From Desulfofalx alkaliphila DSM 12257 (GTDB taxonomy: Bacteria > Bacillota > Desulfotomaculia > Desulfotomaculales > Desulfohalotomaculaceae), in assembly GCF_000711975.1 (NCBI RefSeq), contig NZ_JONT01000014.1, positions 1 through 64,000 of the forward strand: 64,000 nucleotides of DNA, in the 5' to 3' direction. Under the pieces are notes generated by a model. That model was not told the DNA's origin. It worked only from the letters and a program-made list of their open reading frames with translations, and made no database searches. Below, piece by piece: positions 52,407 to 61,364 of the stretch (position 1 is the stretch's first letter; every line of letters starts with the position of its first letter). A program made the translations under genes and the position numbers.

Positions 52407-54467
52407 TTGGCTGAGCTATTGGCTGCTTTACATAAATACTTTGGTTTTAATAGTTTTCGCCCGGGCCAGCGGGAAGTGATTGAAAAGGTGCTGGCGGGGG
52501 AAGATGTTCTGGCGGTAATGCCCACTGGGCTGGGCAAATCATTGTGTTACCAATTGCCCGGCTTAATGCTGCCGGGGGTAACATTGGTCATTTCACCGCT
52601 GGTGGCCCTGATGAAGGACCAGGTGGATAGTTTACACACACGCCGGCTCTTCCAAGCTACCTTTTTAAACAGCCAACTGACTACTGAAGAGCACCGGGAA
52701 CGTTTACAGGGTATTCGTCAGGGAAAGTACAAATTGGTATTTGTGGCACCGGAAAGACTGCGTACCCGCACCTTCACTAACCTGATAGCTGATATGCCGC
52801 TGGAATTATTGGTGGTGGATGAGGCCCATTGCATCTCCCAGTGGGGACACGATTTTCGTCCTGATTATTTATACCTAAAAGAATTTATTAATAATATTGC
52901 CCCCCGTCCCAAGGTGTTGGCCTTAACTGCCACTGCAACACCCAAGGTGCAAGGGGATATTTTGGCCCGCCTGGACATGGAAAATGCCCAGCGGGTAATT
53001 GTGGGCAGTGACCGGCCAAATCTTTACCTGTCGGCCATGCGTTTAGAAAACGGTGAAGCAAAACTACAGGCTTTAGCCCAACTAATGGCCGAAGAAAAGG
53101 GCTCTGGCATAGTATACACTGCCACCCGTAAAGAGACTGAATCGGTGGCCCAGTTTTTAATATCCCGGTTGGGCCTTAAAGCCGCCCCTTACCATGCCGG
53201 TATGGAGGCAGAGCAGCGATCTGCAGTGCAGGAGGCCTTTATTAGCGGGGAGTACCCTGTTGTGGTAGCCACCAACGCCTTTGGCATGGGCATAGATAAA
53301 AGCGATATCAGATTTGTAATTCACTACAGTATTCCGTCCAGCATAGAAGCTTATTATCAAGAGGTGGGCCGGGCCGGTCGCGACGGCCGGCCGGCCAGAT
53401 GCACCCTGCTTTATACCCCCCGGGATAAGTCCTTGCAGGAATGGATGATTGAAAATGACGGCTTGACCAGGGACCACCTGGTTATATTCTGGAAGGCCTA
53501 TCAAAGGGATTTAAAAGACGGACGCTCCGTTATTAACCCAGCGGAGTTAGAAAGATTAGAACTGGATGAAAATAAACTGCGCCTGATTGTGGGGGCCCTT
53601 GAACGCCAGGGTGTCCTTACACAGGTGGAGCGCAGCGCTGAATACTTGGAAGTGGAAGCCGGCCTCACAGAAATGGATTCCAAGGCTGCCCAGGAGGTAC
53701 TGGAGCAAGCCCAGAGGCGCCAAAGGGAGCGGCGCAGTAAGCTGGCGGCAATGGTGAACTGGATTCACACCGGACGCTGTCGCAGGGCCGCGCTGCTGGA
53801 ATACTTTGGGGAAAAAACCAAAAATACAGTTGAGCCATGTTGTGATACTTGTAATGGCGGCGCCGAGGAGGAAGTTTCCTTTGAACCCTTAGAAATACTT
53901 CGCTGTGTGCAGCAAATGCGGCATGGGGTAGGGCGTAAAAAATTAGCCGCCATTATGCATGGTTCCAAAGCCAAGGATATTATTGCCAGGGACTACCACC
54001 TCCTGCCTAACTACGGCAAGTTAAAAAACCGCACCGCTGCCGCAGTGCTGGCCATGGTGGATAGGTTGTTGGGGGATGGCTATTTGGCTACCACAGCAGG
54101 CGAATATCCGGTATTAGAACTAACCTCCAAAGGATGGGAGACCATTTCCCTGGGCAATCCCCTCACTGTACCTTCAGAGCCAACCGGTGTTCAAACTAAG
54201 GTAAAGGGCTGCCTTCATAAAACTAATGATACGCCGCCAAAGCCTGATCAAAAGCTACTGCAAAGCTTAAAGGAATTTCGTACCAGTTTAGCCCGCCAGC
54301 ATCAAATGCCCCCCTTCATGTTCTTTCATGACCGGGTATTGGAGGAAATTGCTCATCGGAAGCCTTGCTCATTGGAAAGGTTAAAACAGGTGCCGGGTAT
54401 TGGACCGAAAAAAGTAGAACAGTATGGCAAAGATTTATTGGCCATAGTGGGTTATCATCGTAAATAG
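52407..54467 (+). CDS. recQ: ATP-dependent DNA helicase RecQ
   Basis: 3'-5' helicase for recombination and replication repair. The product is 686 aa. Motif I is MPTGLGKSLCYQLPG, DEAH-box is VVDEAHCISQWGHDFRPDY, motif VI is GRAGRDGRPA. The zinc-binding region has CRRAALLEYFGE and CCDTCNGG, then the winged-helix RQC domain and a C-terminal HRDC domain (about 605-680). The TTG at 52407 follows AAAGGAG at 8 nt; the ATG at 52377 lacks a good site. It is monocistronic. Confidence 0.95.
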   Translation: MAELLAALHKYFGFNSFRPGQREVIEKVLAGEDVLAVMPTGLGKSLCYQLPGLMLPGVTLVISPLVALMKDQVDSLHTRRLFQATFLNSQLTTEEHRERLQGIRQGKYKLVFVAPERLRTRTFTNLIADMPLELLVVDEAHCISQWGHDFRPDYLYLKEFINNIAPRPKVLALTATATPKVQGDILARLDMENAQRVIVGSDRPNLYLSAMRLENGEAKLQALAQLMAEEKGSGIVYTATRKETESVAQFLISRLGLKAAPYHAGMEAEQRSAVQEAFISGEYPVVVATNAFGMGIDKSDIRFVIHYSIPSSIEAYYQEVGRAGRDGRPARCTLLYTPRDKSLQEWMIENDGLTRDHLVIFWKAYQRDLKDGRSVINPAELERLELDENKLRLIVGALERQGVLTQVERSAEYLEVEAGLTEMDSKAAQEVLEQAQRRQRERRSKLAAMVNWIHTGRCRRAALLEYFGEKTKNTVEPCCDTCNGGAEEEVSFEPLEILRCVQQMRHGVGRKKLAAIMHGSKAKDIIARDYHLLPNYGKLKNRTAAAVLAMVDRLLGDGYLATTAGEYPVLELTSKGWETISLGNPLTVPSEPTGVQTKVKGCLHKTNDTPPKPDQKLLQSLKEFRTSLARQHQMPPFMFFHDRVLEEIAHRKPCSLERLKQVPGIGPKKVEQYGKDLLAIVGYHRK

Positions 54468-54492
54468 GAGCCGGAAAATTCCGGCTCCTATT
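54463..54492. terminator. Bidirectional terminator between recQ and the LysM gene
   Basis: AATAGGAGCCGG (54463-54474) and CCGGCTCCTATT (54481-54492) form a perfect 12-bp stem between convergent genes. Confidence 0.82.
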
Positions 54493-54498
54493 CCCATA

Positions 54499-55371
54499 TT
54501 AGGCTTCAGGTATGCAAATTACCTGGCCCACCTGTAAGTTGTTAGGATCAACACCGGGGTTAGCCCGACGGATGGCATCCACAGTGGTGCCAAAGCGCTG
54601 GGCCAGCAAGAAGAAGGTATCACCGGTTCTTATAACATAAGCAAAGGTTCCTGCCGGACAGCGGCCCGGTGCCGTTGTTTCAGGGATACAAATTACTTGG
54701 CCTATTTGTAATCTGTCGGGGTCAATTCCGGGGTTAACCCTCATAATGGCTGCCACAGTGGTGTTGAATCTTGTGGCCAGTGAGAACAAGGTGTCCCCGG
54801 CCCGAATGGTGTACTCAAAGGTATTGGCCGGACAGCGGCCCGGTGCCGTTGTTTCAGGGATACAAATTACTTGGCCTATTTGTAATCTGTCGGGGTCAAC
54901 ATTTGGGTTAGCCCGAATAATGGCGTCCACAGAGACGTTAAACCTTCTGGCTAAATTAAAGTAAGTATCACCTGCTCTAATGGTGTACTCAAAGGTATTG
55001 GGTGGGCAGCGGTCGGGCGCCGGTGCACCGGGAATACAAATTACTTGACCTACTTGTAATCTATCGGGATCTACGTTTGGGTTAGCCCGAATAATGGCAT
55101 CTACAGTGGTGTTAAACCTTCTGGCTAAACTAAAGTAAGTATCACCTGCTCTAATGGTGTAGGGCTGGGTGCCGGGCGGGCAGCGATCCGGTGCCGTTCC
55201 GTTTGGGATACAAATTACCTGGCCTACTTGCAGTCTGTTAGGGTCAACCCCTGGGTTGGCCCTGCGAATTTCTTCAACGGTGGTGTTAAACCGCTGTGCT
55301 AACGAGAAATAGGTGTCTCCTGCCCTGACGGTGTACCTGGATGTGCCAGGTGGGCAAACTTGGCGTTTCAT
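54499..55371 (-). CDS. Protein of five tandem LysM domains
   Basis: This 290-aa protein consists almost entirely of five LysM repeats of about 58 residues. Each has the pattern YTIRAGDTYFSLARRFNTTV, then RANPNVDPDRLQVGQVICIP. LysM binds N-acetylglucosamine chains in peptidoglycan. No signal peptide is visible, so it may be a spore cortex or coat protein like SafA made inside the mother cell; inference. At the DNA level repeats 3-4 and 4-5 junctions share a stretch of about 70 identical bases. Confidence 0.92.
   Translation of the reverse strand: MKRQVCPPGTSRYTVRAGDTYFSLAQRFNTTVEEIRRANPGVDPNRLQVGQVICIPNGTAPDRCPPGTQPYTIRAGDTYFSLARRFNTTVDAIIRANPNVDPDRLQVGQVICIPGAPAPDRCPPNTFEYTIRAGDTYFNLARRFNVSVDAIIRANPNVDPDRLQIGQVICIPETTAPGRCPANTFEYTIRAGDTLFSLATRFNTTVAAIMRVNPGIDPDRLQIGQVICIPETTAPGRCPAGTFAYVIRTGDTFFLLAQRFGTTVDAIRRANPGVDPNNLQVGQVICIPEA
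54652..54900 (-). repeat. Near-identical DNA repeats inside the LysM gene
   Basis: A block of about 74 bp ending at 54725 recurs with essentially no change ending at 54899, a 174-bp period equal to 58 codons. Such identity within a repeat gene suggests recent duplication or gene conversion. Confidence 0.7.
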
Positions 55372-55472
55372 ATCTTAATCATCTCCCCCAAGAAAATTCT
55401 ATACCATATTACGTGAGTAATGCACAATAGGTGCTAAAATTTAAGGGGAATTTTCTAAAAAGCCTTAGCCAA

Positions 55473-56966
55473 TTAGTCGCCACCTTCCCTTTCCAAAGGC
55501 AAAAGACCGTCATTTGGCTCCTCTGCTTCCTCCGGATTTTGACGTGTTTTAAAGTTTAGGGATTTAAGATCCATATGGTCGAACAAGTGCCGCTGCATGC
55601 TGAACTCTGCGGTGATGCTGTCCACTTGAATGGCATCGACGCCCACCAGGTAAGTTTCGGAGTTATCCTTAAAAAAATGCAGCATCATTACCGAATAGGG
55701 CCTTCTTTGGGTTTCCTGCAGTGTGGCCAATCCCGATGCCCCGGAGCTGCCGGCGTTTACCATGACGCTGCCCTTATCGGTGGTGACCTCATACTGGTGA
55801 TTGTGCCCAAAAACAAAAACAGGCGCCAGTCCGGCCAGCGGCCTTGCCATATAGGGGCTGTGCACTGCAATGATGTCAATGGGCCTGCCGGAGCTTTTTA
55901 CTTCCTCTGCCACCCTTTGCCTAATTTCTTCGATATATCCTTCCACTTCACCGGGGGCCGGGGGAGTAAGATGGGCGGTCACCGAGGCGGGGTCATGGTA
56001 GCCCATAATGCGCAAACCGCTAATTTCCACCGGGCCGTCGGACACAATGACATTGGGTCCCAAGCTGTTCATTTTGTTAATAATATCGGGGGAGTCATGG
56101 TTGCCAGCCACAAATACATAGGGAACCCCTAAGTTTGCTATTCGATCCAGCAGTAATCCTTCCAGCGGGGTGCCAAAGTCACTTATATCTCCGGTATCGA
56201 TGATGAAGTTAACAGCAAACAGTTGGGCCATGCGGTCTATATACTCTATTGCTGCCGGGTTGTTGTGAATGTCTGACACATGCAGCACCTTAATGTTGCC
56301 CTGGGCGGTTTGCAGGGGCTGTAAGTGGTCTATTTGCTGATAAAGCTCATTAAAGTTCTGGGCAATCAGCTGTAGCTTATGGCCAAGGGTATCAATTTTT
56401 GCCAGTGTATTTTCTGCAATACTAATCATCCAGGGTGCGGTTTTTAAAGCACCTTCGTATTCCGGGTTAGAAAAATGATGATAATTATAATCTTTATATG
56501 TAGCACCCAACAGTGAGCCCACCAGTGCCATGGCCGCCAGCAGTGCGGCCATATATTCAAATATATTGGTGGAACGTAAAACAAGACCTGCCAGTAAAGC
56601 CGCAAGGCCGGACATGATAATCAAACTTATTACATAACGCTTTGCTCTTTGACGCAGGTCTTCTTCCAGGTGCTGAAATATCTCCTCCTGGTCAGGGGCA
56701 GTTTCCAGCAGTTGCTGAACCCGTTCTAAATTAATGTTCGTCAGAGTTACAGTGAGCCTTACCGGGGTATCATGGGTATAAGCGCGTATTGATCCCAAGG
56801 GTGGGATAACAAGCTGTGTCGACCCCCGATAAGCTAAAGAAGTATCAATTTGAAACTCTAAGCCTTCAACGGTTATTTGTGTGCCCCCAAAAAAGTGCAA
56901 GAAAGCCAAAGAAATAAATGCAGCCAGTGCAATAATAATTAAAAATCTTTTCACCTTGGTATTCAT
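55473..56966 (-). CDS. Membrane-anchored metallophosphoesterase
   Basis: The product is 497 aa. The N-terminal membrane helix (about 7-25) precedes an extracytoplasmic segment and two further helices (about 113-150). The calcineurin-like domain follows (about 220-450), with metal ligands in VSDIHNN, DTGDISDFG, VAGNHDSP, AVHSPY and FGHNHQYE. The substrate is unknown; such anchored enzymes act on lipids, nucleotides or envelope components. The C-terminal 50 residues are acidic. ATG 56966 has only a weak GGAGTG site. Confidence 0.87.
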   Translation of the reverse strand: MNTKVKRFLIIIALAAFISLAFLHFFGGTQITVEGLEFQIDTSLAYRGSTQLVIPPLGSIRAYTHDTPVRLTVTLTNINLERVQQLLETAPDQEEIFQHLEEDLRQRAKRYVISLIIMSGLAALLAGLVLRSTNIFEYMAALLAAMALVGSLLGATYKDYNYHHFSNPEYEGALKTAPWMISIAENTLAKIDTLGHKLQLIAQNFNELYQQIDHLQPLQTAQGNIKVLHVSDIHNNPAAIEYIDRMAQLFAVNFIIDTGDISDFGTPLEGLLLDRIANLGVPYVFVAGNHDSPDIINKMNSLGPNVIVSDGPVEISGLRIMGYHDPASVTAHLTPPAPGEVEGYIEEIRQRVAEEVKSSGRPIDIIAVHSPYMARPLAGLAPVFVFGHNHQYEVTTDKGSVMVNAGSSGASGLATLQETQRRPYSVMMLHFFKDNSETYLVGVDAIQVDSITAEFSMQRHLFDHMDLKSLNFKTRQNPEEAEEPNDGLLPLEREGGD

Positions 56967-57122
56967 AATTCACTCCATAAAGGCATAACCGGTATGTAAA
57001 TTTGCTGCCTTAAATTATTTTATCCTGGGACGCTCAAATCAAGCCGGTTGTAAGCCGTAATTTGTTTATGGTAAAATATAGAATGTTGATTTTCGTACTT
57101 TAAAAATAAGGTGGTAATATTA

Positions 57123-57581
57123 ATGCAGAAGGTTGAAATATATACTGACGGTGCCTGTTCCGGCAACCCCGGGCCAGGTGGGTACGGTGTTGTAATGATT
57201 TACGGGGAACATTTAAAAGAAATGTCCGGGGCCTACACCAACACTACAAATAATCGCATGGAAATTATGGCTGTAATCAAGGCCCTTGAAGCGTTAAAAC
57301 GTCCCTGCCGGGTGACCTTATATACTGACAGCCAATATGTGGTAAACGCCATGACAAAGGGTTGGGTAGAAAAATGGCAAAAAAACAATTGGATGCGCAA
57401 TAAAACAGAGCGGGCTAAAAATGTTGACTTATGGATTAGGCTGTTGGAGCTGGTGGCTGAACACCAGGTAAAGTGGGTGTGGGTAAAGGGCCACGCTGAT
57501 AATAAGTTTAACAACCGGTGTGATGAACTGGCTGTGAAGGCAATTAAAGAAAAGACGCCGCTGGAAGATAGGCCACAGTAA
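57123..57581 (+). CDS. rnhA: Ribonuclease HI
   Basis: Degrades RNA in RNA-DNA hybrids. The product is 152 aa. The catalytic carboxylates lie in YTDGACSGNPGPGGYG (Asp), NNRMEIMAVIKALE (Glu), LYTDSQYVVNA (Asp) and NRCDELAVKA (Asp), with the basic protrusion KGWVEKWQKNNW present. The ATG at 57123 follows AAGGTGG at 8 nt. Confidence 0.96.
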   Translation: MQKVEIYTDGACSGNPGPGGYGVVMIYGEHLKEMSGAYTNTTNNRMEIMAVIKALEALKRPCRVTLYTDSQYVVNAMTKGWVEKWQKNNWMRNKTERAKNVDLWIRLLELVAEHQVKWVWVKGHADNKFNNRCDELAVKAIKEKTPLEDRPQ

Positions 57582-57626
57582 CAATTTTGAAAATAACAGC
57601 TTATATGGTTTATGAAAGAGTCAAAA

Positions 57627-57651
57627 GGGAACGGTTAAAAAGACCGTTCCC
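57627..57651. terminator. Bidirectional terminator after rnhA
   Basis: GGGAACGGT (57627-57635) pairs with ACCGTTCCC (57643-57651), flanked by A/T-rich sequence between convergent genes. Confidence 0.7.
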
Positions 57652-57658
57652 CATTTAA

Positions 57659-57796
57659 TTACCAGGTGCCGCTCAAAATATGATAGCCCAAGTAACCCAC
57701 CACAATAACACCGATGACGTGCACTACCCAAAAGCCTGTGTTTGGGTAAGCCCAGGTGGTGCCTGCCAAGGGGCTTTCTGCCCTTCTGTCATCCAT
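57659..57796 (-). CDS. Small membrane protein (45 aa)
   Basis: A short gene on the minus strand: ATG at 57796, with GGAGGGG 9 nt upstream, and stop at 57659-57661. The product starts MDDRRAESPLAGTTWAYPNT and continues with one hydrophobic helix (about 22-41, FWVVHVIGVIVVGYLGYHI). The strong ribosome site, membrane helix and adjacent terminator support it as real. Function unknown. Confidence 0.65.
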   Translation of the reverse strand: MDDRRAESPLAGTTWAYPNTGFWVVHVIGVIVVGYLGYHILSGTW

Positions 57797-57884
57797 ATGG
57801 TAACCCCTCCTCTTTAATTGTTTAGCATTATGTTGCCCAAGGGGGTTAATTAGAATGTACAGTTAACCGCTAACCGCCGATAAA

Positions 57885-58769
57885 TTAGGCAGCTTTTTTA
57901 TTAACCGCCGGCAGTTGAATTAGAACCACACTGGCCAGCACCATTAGTACACCGACAAACTGCGGCCAGGTGAGATACTCTTGAAATAGCAGTGCTGCCA
58001 ATAAAACAGCCACCACCGGCTCCACCGTGGCTACAATGGATGCTTTGCTGGTCTCCACATATTTCAGTCCCGCTGTGTATAAGGCATAGGCCAGTACGGT
58101 GGGTATCAGGGCTATTAGGAGCAAAAAAGTAAGCGTTGTGCTGTCCAGCAACATTGATACAGTTTCCCAGGGCCTGCCCACAATTGAGATAAAAAAGGTA
58201 CCAAAGAGAAATGAATAAAATACAGTGGTCCAAGATGAATATGCGCGTAGTGCTTTTTTGCCAAAAATACTGTATAATCCGTAGGTAAGTCCGGCGCACA
58301 GGCCCACTAATATACCAACAAAATTTAGCTTTAAATTAGCCGGATTATAGGCCTCTACAACCAGTGCACAACCCGCCAAAGTAAGTACCAGGGCCACCGC
58401 TTTTTGTAAGGTAATTGGTTCTTTAAAGGTAAAACGAGAGATAATTGTTACAAATACCGGTGCGGTATACAGCAGTATCACTGCAGTTACAATGGTGGTT
58501 AACCGGATAGCACCTATATATGCCATGTTAAACAAACAAACGGAGATTAGACCCATCAAGGCAAAGAGCGGCAGGTCTTTTTTGTGTACTGTGAAGGCGG
58601 TGCGTTTAAAGATTAGTAAATACAATCCTATTATGATCATGCTTAATAACACACGGTAATTTGCCACCGTGAAAGATGACAAACCCTGTTCAAAGAGAAA
58701 GTTGCTCAGGGCTCCCACGGAACCCCAGCAGGCAGCACCCATGGCCACCAAAATATAACCTTTTTTCAT
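57885..58769 (-). CDS. EamA/DMT-family transporter
   Basis: This 294-aa protein has ten predicted hydrophobic segments arranged as two EamA repeats (about 5-140 and 150-288). Typical motifs are MGAACWGSVGALSNFLFEQG at the N-terminus and EPVVAVLLAALLFQEYL in the second repeat. The family exports metabolites such as amino acids. The ATG at 58769 has GGAGG 7 nt upstream; the frame opens at 58784. The substrate is unknown. Confidence 0.92.
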   Translation of the reverse strand: MKKGYILVAMGAACWGSVGALSNFLFEQGLSSFTVANYRVLLSMIIIGLYLLIFKRTAFTVHKKDLPLFALMGLISVCLFNMAYIGAIRLTTIVTAVILLYTAPVFVTIISRFTFKEPITLQKAVALVLTLAGCALVVEAYNPANLKLNFVGILVGLCAGLTYGLYSIFGKKALRAYSSWTTVFYSFLFGTFFISIVGRPWETVSMLLDSTTLTFLLLIALIPTVLAYALYTAGLKYVETSKASIVATVEPVVAVLLAALLFQEYLTWPQFVGVLMVLASVVLIQLPAVNKKAA

Positions 58770-58871
58770 ATTTAACCTCCGCAATATAAAAGATCAACAG
58801 TATTTTTAATCTTATCATTTTATTCAGGTATTTTCTATAGCTTCTAATGGGCAGAAGGGGTGGTAGTGTTA

Positions 58872-59339
58872 ATGAAGGGAAAAATTCTGGTCAGCGCCTG
58901 CCTGGCAGGCCAAAACTGCAGATATGACGGTGGTAACAATCTGGATCTTTGTATAGCTAAAATGGTGGAAGAGGGCAGGGCCATTCCTGTTTGTCCGGAG
59001 GAAATGGGCGGACTGCCTACCCCGCGCCTACCCTGTGAAATAAAAGGCGGTGACGGCCGTGATGTTATTGCCGGGGATGCAGCGGTATGGAATAACAGGG
59101 GTAAAAATGTTACCGGGCAATTTGTTGCCGGTGCAAAGGAAATATTAAAAATTGCCCGGCAAGAGGGTGTTAAGGCTGCCATATTGAAAGAGCGCAGCCC
59201 CTCCTGCGGTGTATTGAATATATATGACGGCACCTTTAGGGGCGTTAAAATACCGGGGCAAGGTGTATTGGCAGCGCTGCTGGCCCAGGAGGGTATTAAA
59301 ATATACTCTGAAGAGAACTACTCCGAACTGCTGCGGTAA
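58872..59339 (+). CDS. DUF523 family protein
   Basis: The product is 155 aa. Signature motifs are VSACLAGQNCRYDGGNN at the N-terminus, PVCPEEMGGLPTPR and LKERSPSCGV; the conserved cysteines suggest metal binding. It is widespread and of unknown function. An upstream in-frame GTG (58860) could start it; ATG 58872 matches the family N-terminus and follows GGGGTGG. Confidence 0.9.
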   Translation: MKGKILVSACLAGQNCRYDGGNNLDLCIAKMVEEGRAIPVCPEEMGGLPTPRLPCEIKGGDGRDVIAGDAAVWNNRGKNVTGQFVAGAKEILKIARQEGVKAAILKERSPSCGVLNIYDGTFRGVKIPGQGVLAALLAQEGIKIYSEENYSELLR

Positions 59340-59381
59340 TCGGCCGGCCACTTTCTTGGGCCGGACTATGGGGGTATTATA

Positions 59382-59579
59382 ATGATTGTTGTTAGTTTTT
59401 TACTAATTATCTTTGGCATCGCCCTTTTTATGGTATCTGTGGTTGGCGCTGTCTATCGTCTGGTAAATTACGGGGGCTGGCCTAAGAACGATGCAATTTA
59501 TAAGCGCTGGTTAAAATTGGCGGCGGCGGGAATTGTCATGGGCCTTTTGGGCCAGCTGTTAGTTTGGGCATTTTTATAG
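59382..59579 (+). CDS. Small two-helix membrane protein (65 aa)
   Basis: Not recognised. Hydrophobic helices lie at about 2-27 and 46-64, separated by a basic loop with GGWPKNDAIYKRW. GGGGG lies upstream of ATG 59382. It follows DUF523 by 42 bp and may be cotranscribed. Confidence 0.7.
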   Translation: MIVVSFLLIIFGIALFMVSVVGAVYRLVNYGGWPKNDAIYKRWLKLAAAGIVMGLLGQLLVWAFL

Positions 59580-59583
59580 CAGC

Positions 59584-59640
59584 CTGAATAAAAAAACAGC
59601 CCGGGATCGATAACTTCATCAATCGTCGGACTGTATATTA
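59584..59640. other. Imperfect hairpin in the intergenic region
   Basis: ACAG, CCG, GAT, GAT blocks at about 59596-59612 pair with ATC, ATC, CGG, CTGT blocks at about 59619-59636 across single-base mismatches around AACTTC. It could be a weak terminator or a decayed repeat. The remaining 140 bp up to 59780 hold only the GGGGTGAT ribosome site. Confidence 0.3.
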
Positions 59641-59780
59641 ATGTTAGTAATATTTTACATACATAAAGAAAGAAAATCAATAAATGAGAGAGATAAAGAT
59701 AATTTTCACGTTCTCAATAAAAAATATCCCCCTATACCTATCTGCCAAACAGGTATATAATTGTAAAGTGGGGTGATATC

Positions 59781-60701
59781 ATGATATTAGTGACCGGTGC
59801 CACTGGTTACCTGGGTCGCCATGTGGTAGATGCCTTGTATAAGGCCGGACTGAAGGTGAGATGCCTGGTTCGGGATACAAAAGATGTCAATTTGCCAGAG
59901 GTGGAACTGGTAAGGGGAGATATTAACGACCCGGTATCGCTGGCCGTTGCTTGCACCGGAGTGGATATCGTTATACACTTGGTAGCCATCATTCGCGAAA
60001 AAAAGGGTTTAACCTTTCAAGATATAAATATTAAAGGCACAGAGAACATTTTAAATTCAGCCAAGGAATGCGGTGTAAAGCATTTTATACATGTCAGTGC
60101 ATTGGGAGCAAGTACCACCAAACCAAAACTTAAATATATTTATTCAAAGGGTGTAGCAGAAGTAAAGGTTACAAATAGCGGCCTAAAGTATACTATTTTG
60201 CGGCCCTCGGTGATTTTTGGACCTGGCTTTGGTTTTGTTGATCGGCTGTTGCAGGCAATTCGTATGACCCCTACGGTGGTGGCCCTTCCCGGGGATGGGT
60301 CTGCAAAGTTTCAACCCATTTATGTTAAAGATGTTGCCAAATGTATACTGGAGGTGGCTGGGCAGCCTAATCAATATATTAACAAGTGTATTGATCTAGG
60401 GGGGCCGGAGCATTTAACCTATGAGCAAATGCTGGATACGGTGATGGAAATTACCGACAGTAAGAAGACCAAGGTTCCTGTACCCATGGTGTTGGCCCGT
60501 TTGGCGGCGGCAGTGATGCAGCGGTTTATGTCAGACCCACCGGTGACTACGGGGGAATTGGCCTTATTGTCGGTGAACAATACCACCGATATTAACGCCG
60601 TGAAAAAGCATTTTGGCTTTGAACCGTTAAGATTAGCCGAAGGGCTGGAATATCTTCGTTATAAAGTTAAAAACCAAGATAAAGATGAAGGGGCTAAATA
60701 G
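59781..60701 (+). CDS. NAD(P)-binding SDR-family protein (atypical, NDUFA9-like)
   Basis: The product is 306 aa. The N-terminal Rossmann motif VTGATGYLGRHV is followed by RGDINDP, and Tyr-Lys of extended SDRs is modified (YIYSKGVAEV). It resembles complex I NDUFA9-like and related atypical SDRs, which often bind but do not turn over NAD(P)H. The C-terminal 100 residues form the substrate domain. GGGGTGAT precedes ATG 59781. It is single, with a terminator-like sequence near 60690-60718. Confidence 0.87.
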   Translation: MILVTGATGYLGRHVVDALYKAGLKVRCLVRDTKDVNLPEVELVRGDINDPVSLAVACTGVDIVIHLVAIIREKKGLTFQDINIKGTENILNSAKECGVKHFIHVSALGASTTKPKLKYIYSKGVAEVKVTNSGLKYTILRPSVIFGPGFGFVDRLLQAIRMTPTVVALPGDGSAKFQPIYVKDVAKCILEVAGQPNQYINKCIDLGGPEHLTYEQMLDTVMEITDSKKTKVPVPMVLARLAAAVMQRFMSDPPVTTGELALLSVNNTTDINAVKKHFGFEPLRLAEGLEYLRYKVKNQDKDEGAK

Positions 60702-60763
60702 GCTCCTTTTTTTGCACTATACAGGCATATTTTTTAGGATTTTTATGGCAATTTACTAATTAA

Positions 60764-60804
60764 TTGTTACAAAAACATTTGCCTTTACGTCTATAAGGTA
60801 ACAA
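60764..60804. promoter_or_regulatory. Inverted repeat upstream of the ECF sigma gene
   Basis: TTGTTAC (60764-60770) and GTAACAA (60798-60804) are perfect arms 27 bp apart, 22 bp before the sigma gene. One arm could be the -35 (GTAAC-type) element of an autoregulated ECF promoter. Low certainty. Confidence 0.3.
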
Positions 60805-60825
60805 CACAAAAAGCTGGAGGAAACT

Positions 60826-61350
60826 ATGGAGTGTTTAACTGAGCGAGTGCACCCTGATACTGAGCTTTCCTTTGAAGAACTATATAATAACAACTTTGCC
60901 GCCGTTAACCGCTACCTGCGCTATCGGCTGGTCAATCTTTGGGATGCCGATGACTTAACGGCGGTGGTGTTTATGAAAGCGCTGGAGAAGTTTCATACCT
61001 ATCGGGGTCAGAGTTCCTTTTCATCCTGGCTCTTTCGCATTGCACACAACGTTTATGTGGATCATGTGCGAGGTAGTCGTGAGCTGGTAACAACAGATGA
61101 GAGTTTGCATCAGCAACAGGCCCGGGAGGGAAATCCCGAAGAAGAAGTATTGTTGGGAGAAGAGGTACAAGAACTGCGCAATTTACTTGAAACGCTACCA
61201 TGGGAATACCGAGATGTCATGGCCCTGCGCTACGCCGGTGAACTGCGATTTGCTCAAATTGCAGAGGTGCTTGGTAAAACAGAATCGGCGGTGAGAATGA
61301 TTCACCATCGGGCTATTAAAATGCTGCGGCGACATTATAAAATTGGTTAG
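60826..61350 (+). CDS. ECF-type RNA polymerase sigma factor
   Basis: The product is 174 aa. Sigma region 2 (about 18-85, NRYLRYRLVNLWDADDLTAVVFMKALEKF region) and region 4 (about 118-170, LETLPWEYRDVMALRYAGE, IAEVLGKTESAVRMIHHRAI) are linked by a short acidic spacer. GGAGG precedes ATG 60826. The next gene, 14 bp downstream, encodes a membrane protein with a cytoplasmic N-terminus that may be its anti-sigma factor. Confidence 0.93.
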   Translation: MECLTERVHPDTELSFEELYNNNFAAVNRYLRYRLVNLWDADDLTAVVFMKALEKFHTYRGQSSFSSWLFRIAHNVYVDHVRGSRELVTTDESLHQQQAREGNPEEEVLLGEEVQELRNLLETLPWEYRDVMALRYAGELRFAQIAEVLGKTESAVRMIHHRAIKMLRRHYKIG

Positions 61351-61364
61351 AGGGGCGAGACCAA

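Noticed and set aside
54499-55371. CRISPR-like periodic repeat on the minus strand
   Set aside because: The period (174 bp) is a whole number of codons in one open frame encoding LysM domains; no short direct repeats with unique spacers.
59584-59640. Imperfect symmetric hairpin as an IS end or attachment site
   Set aside because: No matching second end, no transposase and no target duplication nearby.
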